The notes below the pieces were generated by a model that was not told the DNA's origin, ran no database searches, and worked only from the letters and a program-made list of their open reading frames with translations. Of a stretch of 64,000 nt of DNA, positions 19,265-29,038 are shown piece by piece (positions within the stretch are counted from its first letter, which is position 1; every line of letters begins with the position of its first letter). A program made the translations under genes and the position numbers. Source of the stretch: Nitrosomonas sp. (GTDB lineage Bacteria > Pseudomonadota > Gammaproteobacteria > Burkholderiales > Nitrosomonadaceae); contig BQJA01000006.1 of the NCBI GenBank assembly GCA_021604405.1, positions 1-64,000 on the forward strand, in the 5' to 3' direction.

Positions 19265-21127
19265 TTACCGCTTGAATGATTCACGAAGTGCCGCTGAAAG
19301 GATTTTCTGATAGTAATATTCCTTAAGGTTTCTCGGCGCATGCAGCTGCATTCTTTCCAGGCATTTTTTCTCGATCGATACAGCATTCTTATATATCAAA
19401 CCATTGATGAATAAATTCAGCAATGCCGTCTTTGAGTGAGATGTTTGCTTTAATATCTCTAAAGCCGGTAACAATTGTTGCTCGCTCTCTGTGAAGTCTG
19501 TGCCGAAGGGAAATGCCGGTAAAATTCCCGCATCTCTGGCAGGCTTTAATGCTTTTCTGATTCGTTCCGGTGTGTTATGACGGTAAGCTTCGGGTATGGC
19601 CCAGTTTTTGTCAACTTTCCCGGCGGCTTTCGCTTCATTCAGCAGCTTATCTTGGAATCGGGAGTCAGTAATCGTTAACATGGCCGCGATAGCTTCTGAA
19701 TCAGATTTGCCACGTAAACTTGCAACACCATATTCTGTAATAATAATGTCACGCAAATGCCAGGGTATCGTTTCATGACTGTAGGACCAGGTAATATTGG
19801 ATACTGTTTTGCCTTTCGACTGGCGCGTAGCATTTAACGTAATGGCAGAACAGGCATCATCAAGCGCAAAGGCTTGTGCCACGAAATTATACTGCCCGCC
19901 AACGCCGCTGATGACCGCACCATTTTCCAAAGCGTCCGATATGACAGACCCATGCAAAGTTGCGAGCATTGCATTATTTATAAAGCACGCTTTTTTACGC
20001 GCCTGCCGTTTAGACTGTTCTTCATCATAAATTTCATTGGTAAAACTGACTGCTTTCATTTGGAAGCGAGCCCGTTCCTGTGCAGACATCTGGTGCAATT
20101 TATGATAAAACGCCCTGCATTCAACAAAAAAGGCGCTATGTAAAAGAGTGCCGTCGACTTCTCGCTTGAGTATGCCGTTTTCTGCCAGTCTTAAAAAACC
20201 ATCCACAAACATTTCGCTCACGCCGTAAATGCCAATGTCGAATGGCTGGTCTTGATAAAGGTCACTGATCTGCTGACACGTTAACTGATCAACCAGCTTT
20301 TTAAAGGCTGGGTTTTCTTTGTGGCGTAAAATCAATGCATGCGCAACAGCGTCGCCGATTGAACCAATCCCGATTTGTAATGTGCCGCCATCACGCACCA
20401 GCCGGGCGGCATGGAGTCCGATGGCTTGATCCGCAAAGCTGACGGGTTTTTTCGGTGCGCTATACAACTCATAATTTAATTCCTGGTTTTCAAGAATCAG
20501 ATCGATTTCCTGCTCTTCGATCTGGGCGTCGCCGTACATAAAAGGTAAGTTGCGGTTTGTTTGTGCTGCAAAGATAAAACGGACCCGGCCATCATGCCTG
20601 GCTTGTAACAGATCTGCCGTGACATCCGGATTGCAACTTAAACTGTAGTCTGCGCCGTTTCGGGTAATCAATTGAGCCACGACATTAACACCGTGTTGCA
20701 GCAGGCAAGCCAGCACATGTGAATAGTTGACTGGGATATAGTGCTGCTGTGCCTTTGGAACGTCCAGCCACTGACCGGCCAAAAAGAAAAATTCATTAAC
20801 AACGATATTCTGCGGTAATTTTCCGTCTCTCATTAATCTGGCATATTCCAGATCCGGGTAATCCCCGAAGAGACGACTCAAAGCCGGGCGCAAGAAGCGG
20901 CATTTGAGTTCGTTATCCAGTTCCGGGCGCTCCAGGGTCAGTGCAGTAAAAATCTGTAATTTGATGGACGTGTCTGCGCAAGCACGTTGTACAAGGGCAT
21001 TGGCGATATGATTGGCTTTACCCAAGCCGAGTGGCAGTGCGAGGCAGATTTGTTTGCCAACCTTATCAATGACGGCGTTGGCTATGGCCTCAGGACTTGT
21101 GTAAAAAAAGGGCTCTTGGGTCGACAA
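19265..21127 (-). CDS. Acetyl-CoA hydrolase/transferase family protein
   Basis: GTLQIGIGSIGDAVAHAL...GAVISGVGGQYNFVAQAFALDDACSAITLNATR...IITEYGVASLRGKSDSEA. A TTG at 21127 is the likely start, just past the upstream gene's stop. Longer in-frame starts up to 21277 overlap it. Confidence 0.85.
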   Translation of the reverse strand: MSTQEPFFYTSPEAIANAVIDKVGKQICLALPLGLGKANHIANALVQRACADTSIKLQIFTALTLERPELDNELKCRFLRPALSRLFGDYPDLEYARLMRDGKLPQNIVVNEFFFLAGQWLDVPKAQQHYIPVNYSHVLACLLQHGVNVVAQLITRNGADYSLSCNPDVTADLLQARHDGRVRFIFAAQTNRNLPFMYGDAQIEEQEIDLILENQELNYELYSAPKKPVSFADQAIGLHAARLVRDGGTLQIGIGSIGDAVAHALILRHKENPAFKKLVDQLTCQQISDLYQDQPFDIGIYGVSEMFVDGFLRLAENGILKREVDGTLLHSAFFVECRAFYHKLHQMSAQERARFQMKAVSFTNEIYDEEQSKRQARKKACFINNAMLATLHGSVISDALENGAVISGVGGQYNFVAQAFALDDACSAITLNATRQSKGKTVSNITWSYSHETIPWHLRDIIITEYGVASLRGKSDSEAIAAMLTITDSRFQDKLLNEAKAAGKVDKNWAIPEAYRHNTPERIRKALKPARDAGILPAFPFGTDFTESEQQLLPALEILKQTSHSKTALLNLFINGLIYKNAVSIEKKCLERMQLHAPRNLKEYYYQKILSAALRESFKR

Positions 21128-21131
21128 AAGT

Positions 21132-23210
21132 TTACAAATCCTTCCAGCCTTTGTCGGGCGCAAAGCGTTCGCCGTTAGATTGGGCCAGCCTATTGAGCGT
21201 CCTGACAATCTCATCCAGTCCGCGTGCTCGGGCATAATGAATGGGGCCGCCACGGAATGGTGCAAAACCGGTTGCAAAAATCATGGCGCCGTCAAGATGA
21301 TCGAGATCTTTGATGACTCCTTTCCGGTAGCATTCAACACAGGCATCCAGCATCGGAAGAATGAGGCGATCGGTGATTTTGTCATCCGTTTTACTTTCAG
21401 CACCATTTTCATGTTGTGCCTTACCATTTTTCCAGTCATAAAATCCCTTGCCGGATTTTTTCCCCAATTCCCCGTTATCAACTTTTTTACGGACGCTATC
21501 AGGTATCTTTGCCATAGGTTTATCCAACGTGCGCGCCAGCATGTCAGCGACATGCATGCAAATGTCCAGGCCGATTTGATCAGCCAGTTCTATCGGTCCC
21601 ATCGGCATGCCGAAAGTTTTTGCGGCACCATCAATTTGCTCTTTATCAATACCTTCTTCCAGCATGACAATTGCTTCCAAAAGGTATGGTGTCAAAGCCC
21701 GGTTGACCAGAAAACCGGGTGCGCTTGTCACGGGTACCGGTATCTTCCCGATATCGCGAGTAAAAGAGAGCATCTGCTGCAGAACATCACTGCTGGTATT
21801 GTCATGACCAATCACCTCAACTATCAGCATCCGGGATACCGGATTGAAGAAATGCAACCCCATGAAACGTGAAGGTTTTTTTAAATGGCCGGCTAATTCC
21901 TCAATTAAAATACTGGACGTATTACTAACCAGCACAGCATTATCTTTGATTTTAGGCTCGATTGATTGATACAAACTCTGCTTGATATCAATTTTTTCCG
22001 GAACCGCCTCGATAATTAAATCTGCTTTTTCCAAACCTTTATTTTGCATATCCGGGATCAGGCGATCGAGCGCGCCACGCGTTTCGGCTTCGGACTGATG
22101 CTTATCCCGGCACAGCCGTTCGGTATTGTTAATTGCTTGTGCGATAGGCTCAGTTTTTTGGTCCGATAAAGTCACTTTAACGCCGCGTAGAGCACACCAG
22201 CCTGCAATATCCCCCCCCATTGATCCGGCTCCAATCACATGCACATGCTGAATCCCGGAACGGTTTTTAGCCAGGTTTTTCAGGGATTGATGCAAAAAGA
22301 AAACGCGTACAAGATTTTGCGCGGTTTCGCCAACCATTAGCCTGGCAAAAGAAGCGATTTCCGCTGCCTGCATTTTTTTAATGTTGACGCCATTTTGTTC
22401 CCAAAGATCAATTAAGGCATAGGGCGCCGGATAATTAGCAGAGGGTGCTTTTTTTTCACTCATGCTGCGCATTTTTTTCGCGGCAATTTTACGTGCCACC
22501 GGCGTATTTAAAAGATAATTCTTAAAACTGCGCCGACGCTGCTTTGTTTTTCCGGAAACGGCCGCGTGAACGGCATTTTCGATATGTCGCTGTTCGACCA
22601 GATCGTCGACCAGCCCTCTTTTTTTTGCTTGGATGTCATAAGCTGATTTGCCGGTGAGCATCATTGTCATGGCGGTAATGGGGCTGATCAATCGGTTCAA
22701 ACGAAAAGTCCCGCCTAATCCAGGGTGTACGCCCAGACGTATTTCCGGGAAACCCATTTCCAGGCCGTCTTTGATGCCGATTCGTTTTTGGCAGGCCAAA
22801 GCCAATTCAAACCCGCCCCCCAGACAATGACCATGAATGACTGCGACCGTCGGAATGGTCAGTGCCGCCAGCCGATCTAGAACCTTATGGCCGCGTTTCA
22901 ACAGATCGGTCATTTCCGATTCGCTGTAGTTTTTGAATGAATTAATATCAGCACCAGCACAAAATCCGGCTGGCTTAGCGGAACCAATGATCAATGCCTT
23001 GGGAGATTTTTTGTCCATCTCAGTTAGTATGTCATCCAGTTCCTGAAGCACCTTTTCTGATAATGTATTGGTACTGCTGTCTTTTTTATCCAGCTGTAGC
23101 CATAACATGTGATCCTGGTCCAGCCGGGAGAGCCAGTTTGTATTTTCAGCGGTGTAGGATACGTTGCCAAAATCCAGTTTTTCAACTTCGTGGAGTACGT
23201 CGATTTTCAT
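21132..23210 (-). CDS. Fatty acid oxidation complex alpha subunit (enoyl-CoA hydratase / 3-hydroxyacyl-CoA dehydrogenase), FadJ/FadB-like
   Basis: PAGFCAGADINSF...IHGHCLGGGFELALAC...HVIGAGSMGGDIAGWCALRG...GLHFFNPVSRMLIVEVI...FRGGPIHYAR. Confidence 0.92.
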   Translation of the reverse strand: MKIDVLHEVEKLDFGNVSYTAENTNWLSRLDQDHMLWLQLDKKDSSTNTLSEKVLQELDDILTEMDKKSPKALIIGSAKPAGFCAGADINSFKNYSESEMTDLLKRGHKVLDRLAALTIPTVAVIHGHCLGGGFELALACQKRIGIKDGLEMGFPEIRLGVHPGLGGTFRLNRLISPITAMTMMLTGKSAYDIQAKKRGLVDDLVEQRHIENAVHAAVSGKTKQRRRSFKNYLLNTPVARKIAAKKMRSMSEKKAPSANYPAPYALIDLWEQNGVNIKKMQAAEIASFARLMVGETAQNLVRVFFLHQSLKNLAKNRSGIQHVHVIGAGSMGGDIAGWCALRGVKVTLSDQKTEPIAQAINNTERLCRDKHQSEAETRGALDRLIPDMQNKGLEKADLIIEAVPEKIDIKQSLYQSIEPKIKDNAVLVSNTSSILIEELAGHLKKPSRFMGLHFFNPVSRMLIVEVIGHDNTSSDVLQQMLSFTRDIGKIPVPVTSAPGFLVNRALTPYLLEAIVMLEEGIDKEQIDGAAKTFGMPMGPIELADQIGLDICMHVADMLARTLDKPMAKIPDSVRKKVDNGELGKKSGKGFYDWKNGKAQHENGAESKTDDKITDRLILPMLDACVECYRKGVIKDLDHLDGAMIFATGFAPFRGGPIHYARARGLDEIVRTLNRLAQSNGERFAPDKGWKDL

Positions 23211-23212
23211 AG

Positions 23213-24541
23213 TTATACCCTCTCAATGAGCATTGAACCGCCTTGACCGCCACCAATGCATTCTGTGGCAATTCCCTTCTGCTTACCCAAACGATGCATG
23301 GCATTCACCAAGTGTAAAACGATCCGGTTACCGCTTGTGCCGACAGGGTGCCCCAGGCCGATGGCACCGCCATCAACGTTGAGAATGGCATGATCCAGAG
23401 TGCCCATCGGCTGTTCAAGTCCCAGCACGTTTTTGCAAAAATCCGCGTCATGCCAAGCCTTTATGCAGGCCAGTACCTGCGCCGCAAATGCCTCATTAAT
23501 TTCCCACAAATCGATGTCGTCAAAGGTGAGTTGGTGGCGTTTCATCATTGCTGTTGAAGATAAAACGGGGCCTAGTCCCATAATGGCAGGACTGAGCGCC
23601 GACCACTCGCTGTCTTTAATCACAGCCCTGGGTTCCAATTTGTATCGTTTGACTGCATCATCAGAGGCGAGAATAACCCACGAGGCACCGTCAGTAATTT
23701 GCGAGCTGTTTCCTGGCGTAACTTTTCCGTGGGGCGGCTCAAAGGCGGGTGACAGCTTGGCCAATTTTTCAACTGATGAATCAGGGCGCACGCCGTCATC
23801 ATTTTCAAAAACCTGGCCACAACGGCTAAAAGCGGGTTCAACTTCATTATTCAGGAATCCTTCCTGTTGTGCCCGATGCAATCGCATATGGCTGGTTACT
23901 GCATATTGATCAGCCTGTGGACGGGTAATATCGAATAAATAGGCTAATTTTTCAGCCGTCTGTCCCATATTCATTTCGACTACGGGATCGGTTAAACCCA
24001 GTTTCAAACCAATCACGGGCTTAAGGTAGCTCGGACTGAATGCAGTCAGTATTTTCAACTTTTTTGTAAAAGAACGAGCTTGATTCAACGAAGCGAGCCA
24101 GTCGACTGCTTTATTTCTAAAAAGCAGCGGAGCATGGCTTAAAGCTTCAGTCCCGCCGGCCAAAATCAGGTCCGACACGCCAGATCGAATATATTTGTAG
24201 GCAGTGTCAATCGATTGCATGCCCGAGCCGCAATTGATTTGCACGGTAAAAGCGGGCATATCATCGCCCATGCCCAGACGCAACGCTGCAATACGTGCCG
24301 GATTCATTTCCGTGGAGATAACATTGACGCAGCCTAATATAACCTGGTCGAATTCGCCAGCAGGAAAAGGCTGACGGAGTAAAAGCGGGTGGCCGCATTG
24401 TACAGCCAGGTCTACGGGTGTGAACGGGCCGGGTTTGCCGCGCGCTTTGATGAAAGGAGTTCGCGCGCCGTCAATGATATAAACAGGGCGTCCTTGAAAG
24501 GCATGCGCCGCATTTTCGTTGTGCATCGTCGTCTGATCCAT
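23213..24541 (-). CDS. Acetyl-CoA C-acyltransferase (thiolase), FadI/FadA-like
   Basis: VYIIDGARTPFIKARG...QINCGSGMQSIDTAYKYI...WEINEAFAAQVL...NVDGGAIGLGHPVGTSGNRIVLHL...ECIGGGQGGSMLIE. Confidence 0.93.
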   Translation of the reverse strand: MDQTTMHNENAAHAFQGRPVYIIDGARTPFIKARGKPGPFTPVDLAVQCGHPLLLRQPFPAGEFDQVILGCVNVISTEMNPARIAALRLGMGDDMPAFTVQINCGSGMQSIDTAYKYIRSGVSDLILAGGTEALSHAPLLFRNKAVDWLASLNQARSFTKKLKILTAFSPSYLKPVIGLKLGLTDPVVEMNMGQTAEKLAYLFDITRPQADQYAVTSHMRLHRAQQEGFLNNEVEPAFSRCGQVFENDDGVRPDSSVEKLAKLSPAFEPPHGKVTPGNSSQITDGASWVILASDDAVKRYKLEPRAVIKDSEWSALSPAIMGLGPVLSSTAMMKRHQLTFDDIDLWEINEAFAAQVLACIKAWHDADFCKNVLGLEQPMGTLDHAILNVDGGAIGLGHPVGTSGNRIVLHLVNAMHRLGKQKGIATECIGGGQGGSMLIERV

Positions 24542-24543
24542 GG

Positions 24544-26766
24544 CTATTCCTTTTGAATTCCCATTAATGATCCGGCCTCAAAGTCATCAACCGCTATGAC
24601 TTCTGCAATGGCTTTGTCCGCCGCTTTGAGCTTCCCGGCTTCTTCTTTTGACAAAATATCCAGCTGGGAAGCCTGTTCGATATCGTTTACTTGTGCTTTG
24701 TTCATTTTTTCTGCAAATGGCCGGGTCTCAACAACCAGGTTGAAAGCTTTTTCCAAAATATATACGGCACTGTTTTCATCTCCAGGGTGTAATCCTGCTG
24801 TTAACCGGTCGCGTTGCGCTGAGGGTGTCAGTAGTATCTCCGCACATTTTTTAATCAGAGTATCCGAAGGACCGTATGACCGCGGTCCAAAAGGCTGGAT
24901 AATAAAACGGCCAAGCCAGGCCACAGGCCGGTTCGGCAGGTTTGCAAGAATGGCATGGAAACGGTTTTCAATGGTAGTGAAGCCTTCATGCATACAGTAT
25001 TCCACCAAGGGTAAATCTTCTTCATTTTGACCGTCATCCTGCCACCGTTTCAAAGCGGCGGAGAGAAAATAAAGTTCTGAAAGGACGTCGCCTAAACGCG
25101 CCGATAACATTTCCTTGCGCTTTAATGCGCCGCCCAGAGTTAAAAAGGCAAAATCGGCCAGCACGGCAAAGGCCGCCGCGTAACCGCCTATTTTCTGATA
25201 GTAACGCTGTACTGACCCGTTGACTGCAGGTGCCGGCGAATACCTTGCGTTGGTCCAGCAGCGCAGCCATGCCCGGCCCAATGATTTGATGCCGTGTCCA
25301 ATATGTCCCCACAACGCTTTGTCGAATGCAATAAGCGCTTGTTTTGAATTCTTTTCTTTGAGCACCAGCATTTCTTTTAACAACCAGGGGTGACAGCGGA
25401 TGGCGCCTTGTCCGAAAATGATCATGTTGCGGGTCAAAATATTTGCGCCTTCAACTGTGATACTGACAGGTACCGCTCTATACAAGTTGCCGAGATAATT
25501 GGATGGACCATCGATGACGGCCTTGCCGGCGTGGACATCCATGGCATTATTGATCGCGTCCCGCATTCGGTATGTCGTATGTGCTTTCATGATGGCAGAG
25601 ATCACGGCAAGCTTGTAGCCTTGGTCAAGACCTGCACAGGTTAATTGCCGCGCTGCATCCAATAGATAGGCGTGCGCGGCCAATTCCCCCAAACGGACCT
25701 GAACACCTTCAAATTTGCCAATTGGAATATTAAATTGCTGCCGGATACGTGCATAAGCACCTGTAGTCCTGGCAGCGAAGGCAGTACCGGAGGCTGAAAG
25801 CGACGGCAGCGAAATGCCACGTCCCGCTGCCAGTGCCTCCATCAGCATTTTCCACCCTTTACCGATTTGAGATTGTCCGCCGATGACAAAGTCCAAGGGG
25901 ATGAAAACATCCTTGCCCCAATTGGGTCCGTTTTGAAACATTTGGTAAGATGGTAAATGTCGGCGGCCGATTTCTATGCCTTCCAAATGAGTGGGTATCA
26001 ATGCGACCGTTATACCGAGGCTCTCCTGTTCGCCCAGCAGGTGTTCCGGATCATAAAGCTTGAACGCCAAACCCAGCACTGTTGCCACGGGTCCAAGCGT
26101 GATATAGCGCTTATGCCAGTTTAATCGAATACCAATGATTTCTTTTTCCTGAAAAACCCCTTTGCAAATGACGCCGCTGTCCTCCATCGCTGAAGCATCT
26201 GATCCTGCTTGAGGGCTGGTAAGCCCAAAACAAGGAATTTCTGTTCCATTTGCCAAGCGAGGCAGCCAGTAATCTTGCTGCGCTTTGGTTCCGAATTGCA
26301 GGAGTAGTTCACCAGGACCCAGTGAATTAGGGACCATTACTGTCACGGCTGCGACAACAGACCGACTGGCAATTTTTCGGATAACTTGTGAATTGGCGTA
26401 AGCCGAAAATTCGAGGCCGCCATATTCCCGCGGGATGATCATGGCAAAAAATTGATTATTTCGAATAAAATGCCAGATTTCAGGCGGCAGATCTTTACGT
26501 TCCCAGTTTATTTCCCAATCATTCAACATGCAGCACAATTCTTCAACCGGGCCGTCGAGAAAAGCTTTTTCTTCTGCTGAAAGTTTGACGGGCGGCGTTT
26601 GCAAGAGCCTTGACCAGTCGGGATTACCGGTAAACAATTCTGCGTCCCACCAAACATCGCCAGCTTCCAATGCCTCACGCTCAGTTTCGGATAAACCCGG
26701 TAAAGCTTTGCGCATACGTTTTAAAACAGGTTTGGTCAGGAGATGACGCCGTAGTACAGTTAACAT
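24544..26766 (-). CDS. fadE: Acyl-CoA dehydrogenase (FadE type)
   Basis: 740 aa; FFAMIIPREYGGLEFSAYANSQVIRKIASRS...EIPCFGLTSPQAGSDA...GKGWKMLMEALAAGRGISLPSLS...DVHAGKAVIDGPSNYLGNLY. Confidence 0.9.
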   Translation of the reverse strand: MLTVLRRHLLTKPVLKRMRKALPGLSETEREALEAGDVWWDAELFTGNPDWSRLLQTPPVKLSAEEKAFLDGPVEELCCMLNDWEINWERKDLPPEIWHFIRNNQFFAMIIPREYGGLEFSAYANSQVIRKIASRSVVAAVTVMVPNSLGPGELLLQFGTKAQQDYWLPRLANGTEIPCFGLTSPQAGSDASAMEDSGVICKGVFQEKEIIGIRLNWHKRYITLGPVATVLGLAFKLYDPEHLLGEQESLGITVALIPTHLEGIEIGRRHLPSYQMFQNGPNWGKDVFIPLDFVIGGQSQIGKGWKMLMEALAAGRGISLPSLSASGTAFAARTTGAYARIRQQFNIPIGKFEGVQVRLGELAAHAYLLDAARQLTCAGLDQGYKLAVISAIMKAHTTYRMRDAINNAMDVHAGKAVIDGPSNYLGNLYRAVPVSITVEGANILTRNMIIFGQGAIRCHPWLLKEMLVLKEKNSKQALIAFDKALWGHIGHGIKSLGRAWLRCWTNARYSPAPAVNGSVQRYYQKIGGYAAAFAVLADFAFLTLGGALKRKEMLSARLGDVLSELYFLSAALKRWQDDGQNEEDLPLVEYCMHEGFTTIENRFHAILANLPNRPVAWLGRFIIQPFGPRSYGPSDTLIKKCAEILLTPSAQRDRLTAGLHPGDENSAVYILEKAFNLVVETRPFAEKMNKAQVNDIEQASQLDILSKEEAGKLKAADKAIAEVIAVDDFEAGSLMGIQKE

Positions 26767-27266
26767 AATATCCTTTACTCATGTTTACAGTCATCAGGGT
26801 ATTTGCATCCGCTGCGAGCGAACAGATGATTGCAGATTGCTGGATGCTTCAAATATTCTGCGGCACATGCGCATGTGCGTCAAATCAAAAGAGGGGAAAG
26901 TTAGGCGCAAACCGGTTACTGGACGAAAATTTTTGTCAACTTAAATTTGTACAAATAGCCGGGTATTGGCGAATAAGATCGCTCGTGCGGTTGATGCCAG
27001 CCCTGCTTGAATACTGCTTGAGTGATTTGTTAGCATGGTTGAATTGTGCGCGCATGCTTGCTTTGTCGAAAAATGGCTGTGTCAGTGGTCCCGAGTATGG
27101 CAGTTTTAGCATGCCGAATGTACATCATTATAAAGTATTCAGCAGTTTGTCAGCAGTGTTGCCGCCAGTGCAGGGTGTATATTAATTGCGAATAATGACT
27201 CGTCGTACCGTCCATAAGGTTGAGTGCGATAGTGCTTTCTTAACATAATTTCCAGGGGAACCGACT

Positions 27267-27959
27267 ATGCGAGACTGGGAAGTTTTATTCGTTGCCCTGT
27301 TCATTGCTGCATGCCATTTTATTTCTCCCTATATTCACCAAGCGTTTGAAAAATATCGCGCAGCTGTCATTTCCTTTACGGGCGGATTGGCAATCTCTTA
27401 TGTCTTTCTTCACCTCATTCCGGAACTCGAAGATGGTTTCGGGCTTGTTGGCAATCGTATATATTTCATTGCATTAGTCGGTTTTATTGTGTTTTTTGGC
27501 ATTGAGCTGATCATTACGCGCTATCAAGAACCCGCTGAGCACACACGCTTCTATGTATTACACATCAGTGTTGCTTTCATATACACGGCATTAACGATCT
27601 TCACGCTAGGGATGCAATTGCCGACGACATCAGCATTGACGGTTGTCTTCGCCCTCTCATTGGGGTTGCATTTGATGAGTAATGATATCGGTCTGCAAGA
27701 AAACTTCGGAAGCAGATACGTCAGAAACGGCCGGTATCTGCTGATCTTGGCCGTCGTTCTCGGATCTGTTCTAAGCATCGTTCGAAGACCGCATGAGATT
27801 GTAATCGACTCTTTGACTGCCATTCTTGCAGGTTTTATGTTGTACAAGATATTTAGAGAGCAACTTCCCGACATTCAACAAGTCCGCTACCTCCCGTTTA
27901 TAGCCGGGATCGGGATTTTTTTGTTACTGCATATTCTTCTCGACACAACGCATCGATAA
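27267..27959 (+). CDS. Integral membrane protein (ZIP-like topology), function unknown
   Basis: About 7 hydrophobic segments; SFTGGLAISYVFLHLIPELEDG and LHLMSNDIG resemble ZIP-type motifs only loosely. Confidence 0.65.
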   Translation: MRDWEVLFVALFIAACHFISPYIHQAFEKYRAAVISFTGGLAISYVFLHLIPELEDGFGLVGNRIYFIALVGFIVFFGIELIITRYQEPAEHTRFYVLHISVAFIYTALTIFTLGMQLPTTSALTVVFALSLGLHLMSNDIGLQENFGSRYVRNGRYLLILAVVLGSVLSIVRRPHEIVIDSLTAILAGFMLYKIFREQLPDIQQVRYLPFIAGIGIFLLLHILLDTTHR

Positions 27960-28437
27960 GCGCCGCTCGTTGTTATTATGCAAGCCCGATAACGACTCCA
28001 AGCCCGGATAACCCGGTTCCTGGCCGAGACAAGCAGCGGAGAAACCGCTTCCCGCAGCGATGCCTGGCTCGGGCTGTTCCAGAAGTGATGCGCCTGGCGC
28101 ACCAAAAAATCGGCAAGGTCGTTGATTCTTTTGCACTAACTGGGCTAGAATGTGGCCTTTTTCAATCAATTTCCATAGCGTTTGACAACCGGGATAGCAT
28201 TCAGTACATTGAATTTTAATAGAAGAAAGATGTTTTATTTTTTCGATAATGGGTGTTTTTGTTGAAAATTTGCTGCCCAAAAGTTACTGACATGTGGTGG
28301 AGATGTAACAATTGTGCCTGTAGTTATGGCTGGATAGAAAAATTGTAGATATCTTTCTAACATGGGTTGCGAGTCTGTGAATACCAGCGCTGGACGTCGG
28401 CAGTAGTCACTTTAAAATTAAAAGAAGAGGAAGCGTT

Positions 28438-28656
28438 ATGAAATTTATGAATATTTTTTTAGTCGTTATCGTTTCAGGTGTGATGTCAGCCTGCACCACG
28501 CCGCAAGAAAAGGCTTACGAGTCTCAAACGGCTGTGAACGAGGAAAGGCTCGAGCTCATCGAACAATACAAAACGTGTGCGGAGAAGGCTGAAAAAAACA
28601 AGACAGATGGTACAGAATGTGAGAAATATCTAAAGGCTACTGATGCACTCAAGTAG
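28438..28656 (+). CDS. Small lipoprotein
   Basis: Lipobox-like VIVSGVMSAC; GAGGAAG upstream of ATG. Confidence 0.65.
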   Translation: MKFMNIFLVVIVSGVMSACTTPQEKAYESQTAVNEERLELIEQYKTCAEKAEKNKTDGTECEKYLKATDALK

Positions 28657-28938
28657 TTCGCCCCCGACGTGCTCCATATTTTCGATCTGTGGCTGGATCC
28701 ACAAGAGCGTTCCGACATTTTTATAAACAACTGCATGGAAAGAACCTGGACGCTGGTAACTATCCATGACGCTGTCCACGAAAAGATGAAAACCTATGTC
28801 AAATACCCACCGCGAAAACTCCAAAGTGAAGGTTACGCGGGTCCGATTAAACTCACGGAGTATCAGCGCCTTAAATACGTCCGTGATTTGCTCGAGAAGG
28901 AAGGATTCAAGCTCCCACTGCCAACCGGTAACGGATAG
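28657..28938 (+). pseudogene. C-terminal remnant of an arylsulfatase-like protein
   Basis: LHIFDLWLDPQERSDIFINNCMERTWTL...KMKTYVKYPPRKLQSEGYAGPIKLTEYQRLKYV resembles a sulfatase C-terminal region; catalytic N-terminal part absent upstream. Confidence 0.45.
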
Positions 28939-28980
28939 CGTAGTACGTCCCGATATTCATCAACATGCTTTTTGATCTTT

Positions 28981-29022
28981 AAGCCACGGTCTGTTTATTC
29001 TTATTGGGACCGTGGCTTTTTT
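28981..29022 (+). terminator. Rho-independent terminator
   Basis: aagccacggtc...gaccgtggctttttt stem plus T-tract. Confidence 0.85.
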
Positions 29023-29038
29023 GCGGAGAGATTAAGAA

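Noticed and set aside
22206-22218. Run of eight C residues inside fadJ as a possible frameshift/phase-variable tract
   Set aside because: The frame is intact and encodes the conserved GSMGGDI motif; too short and conserved to argue phase variation.
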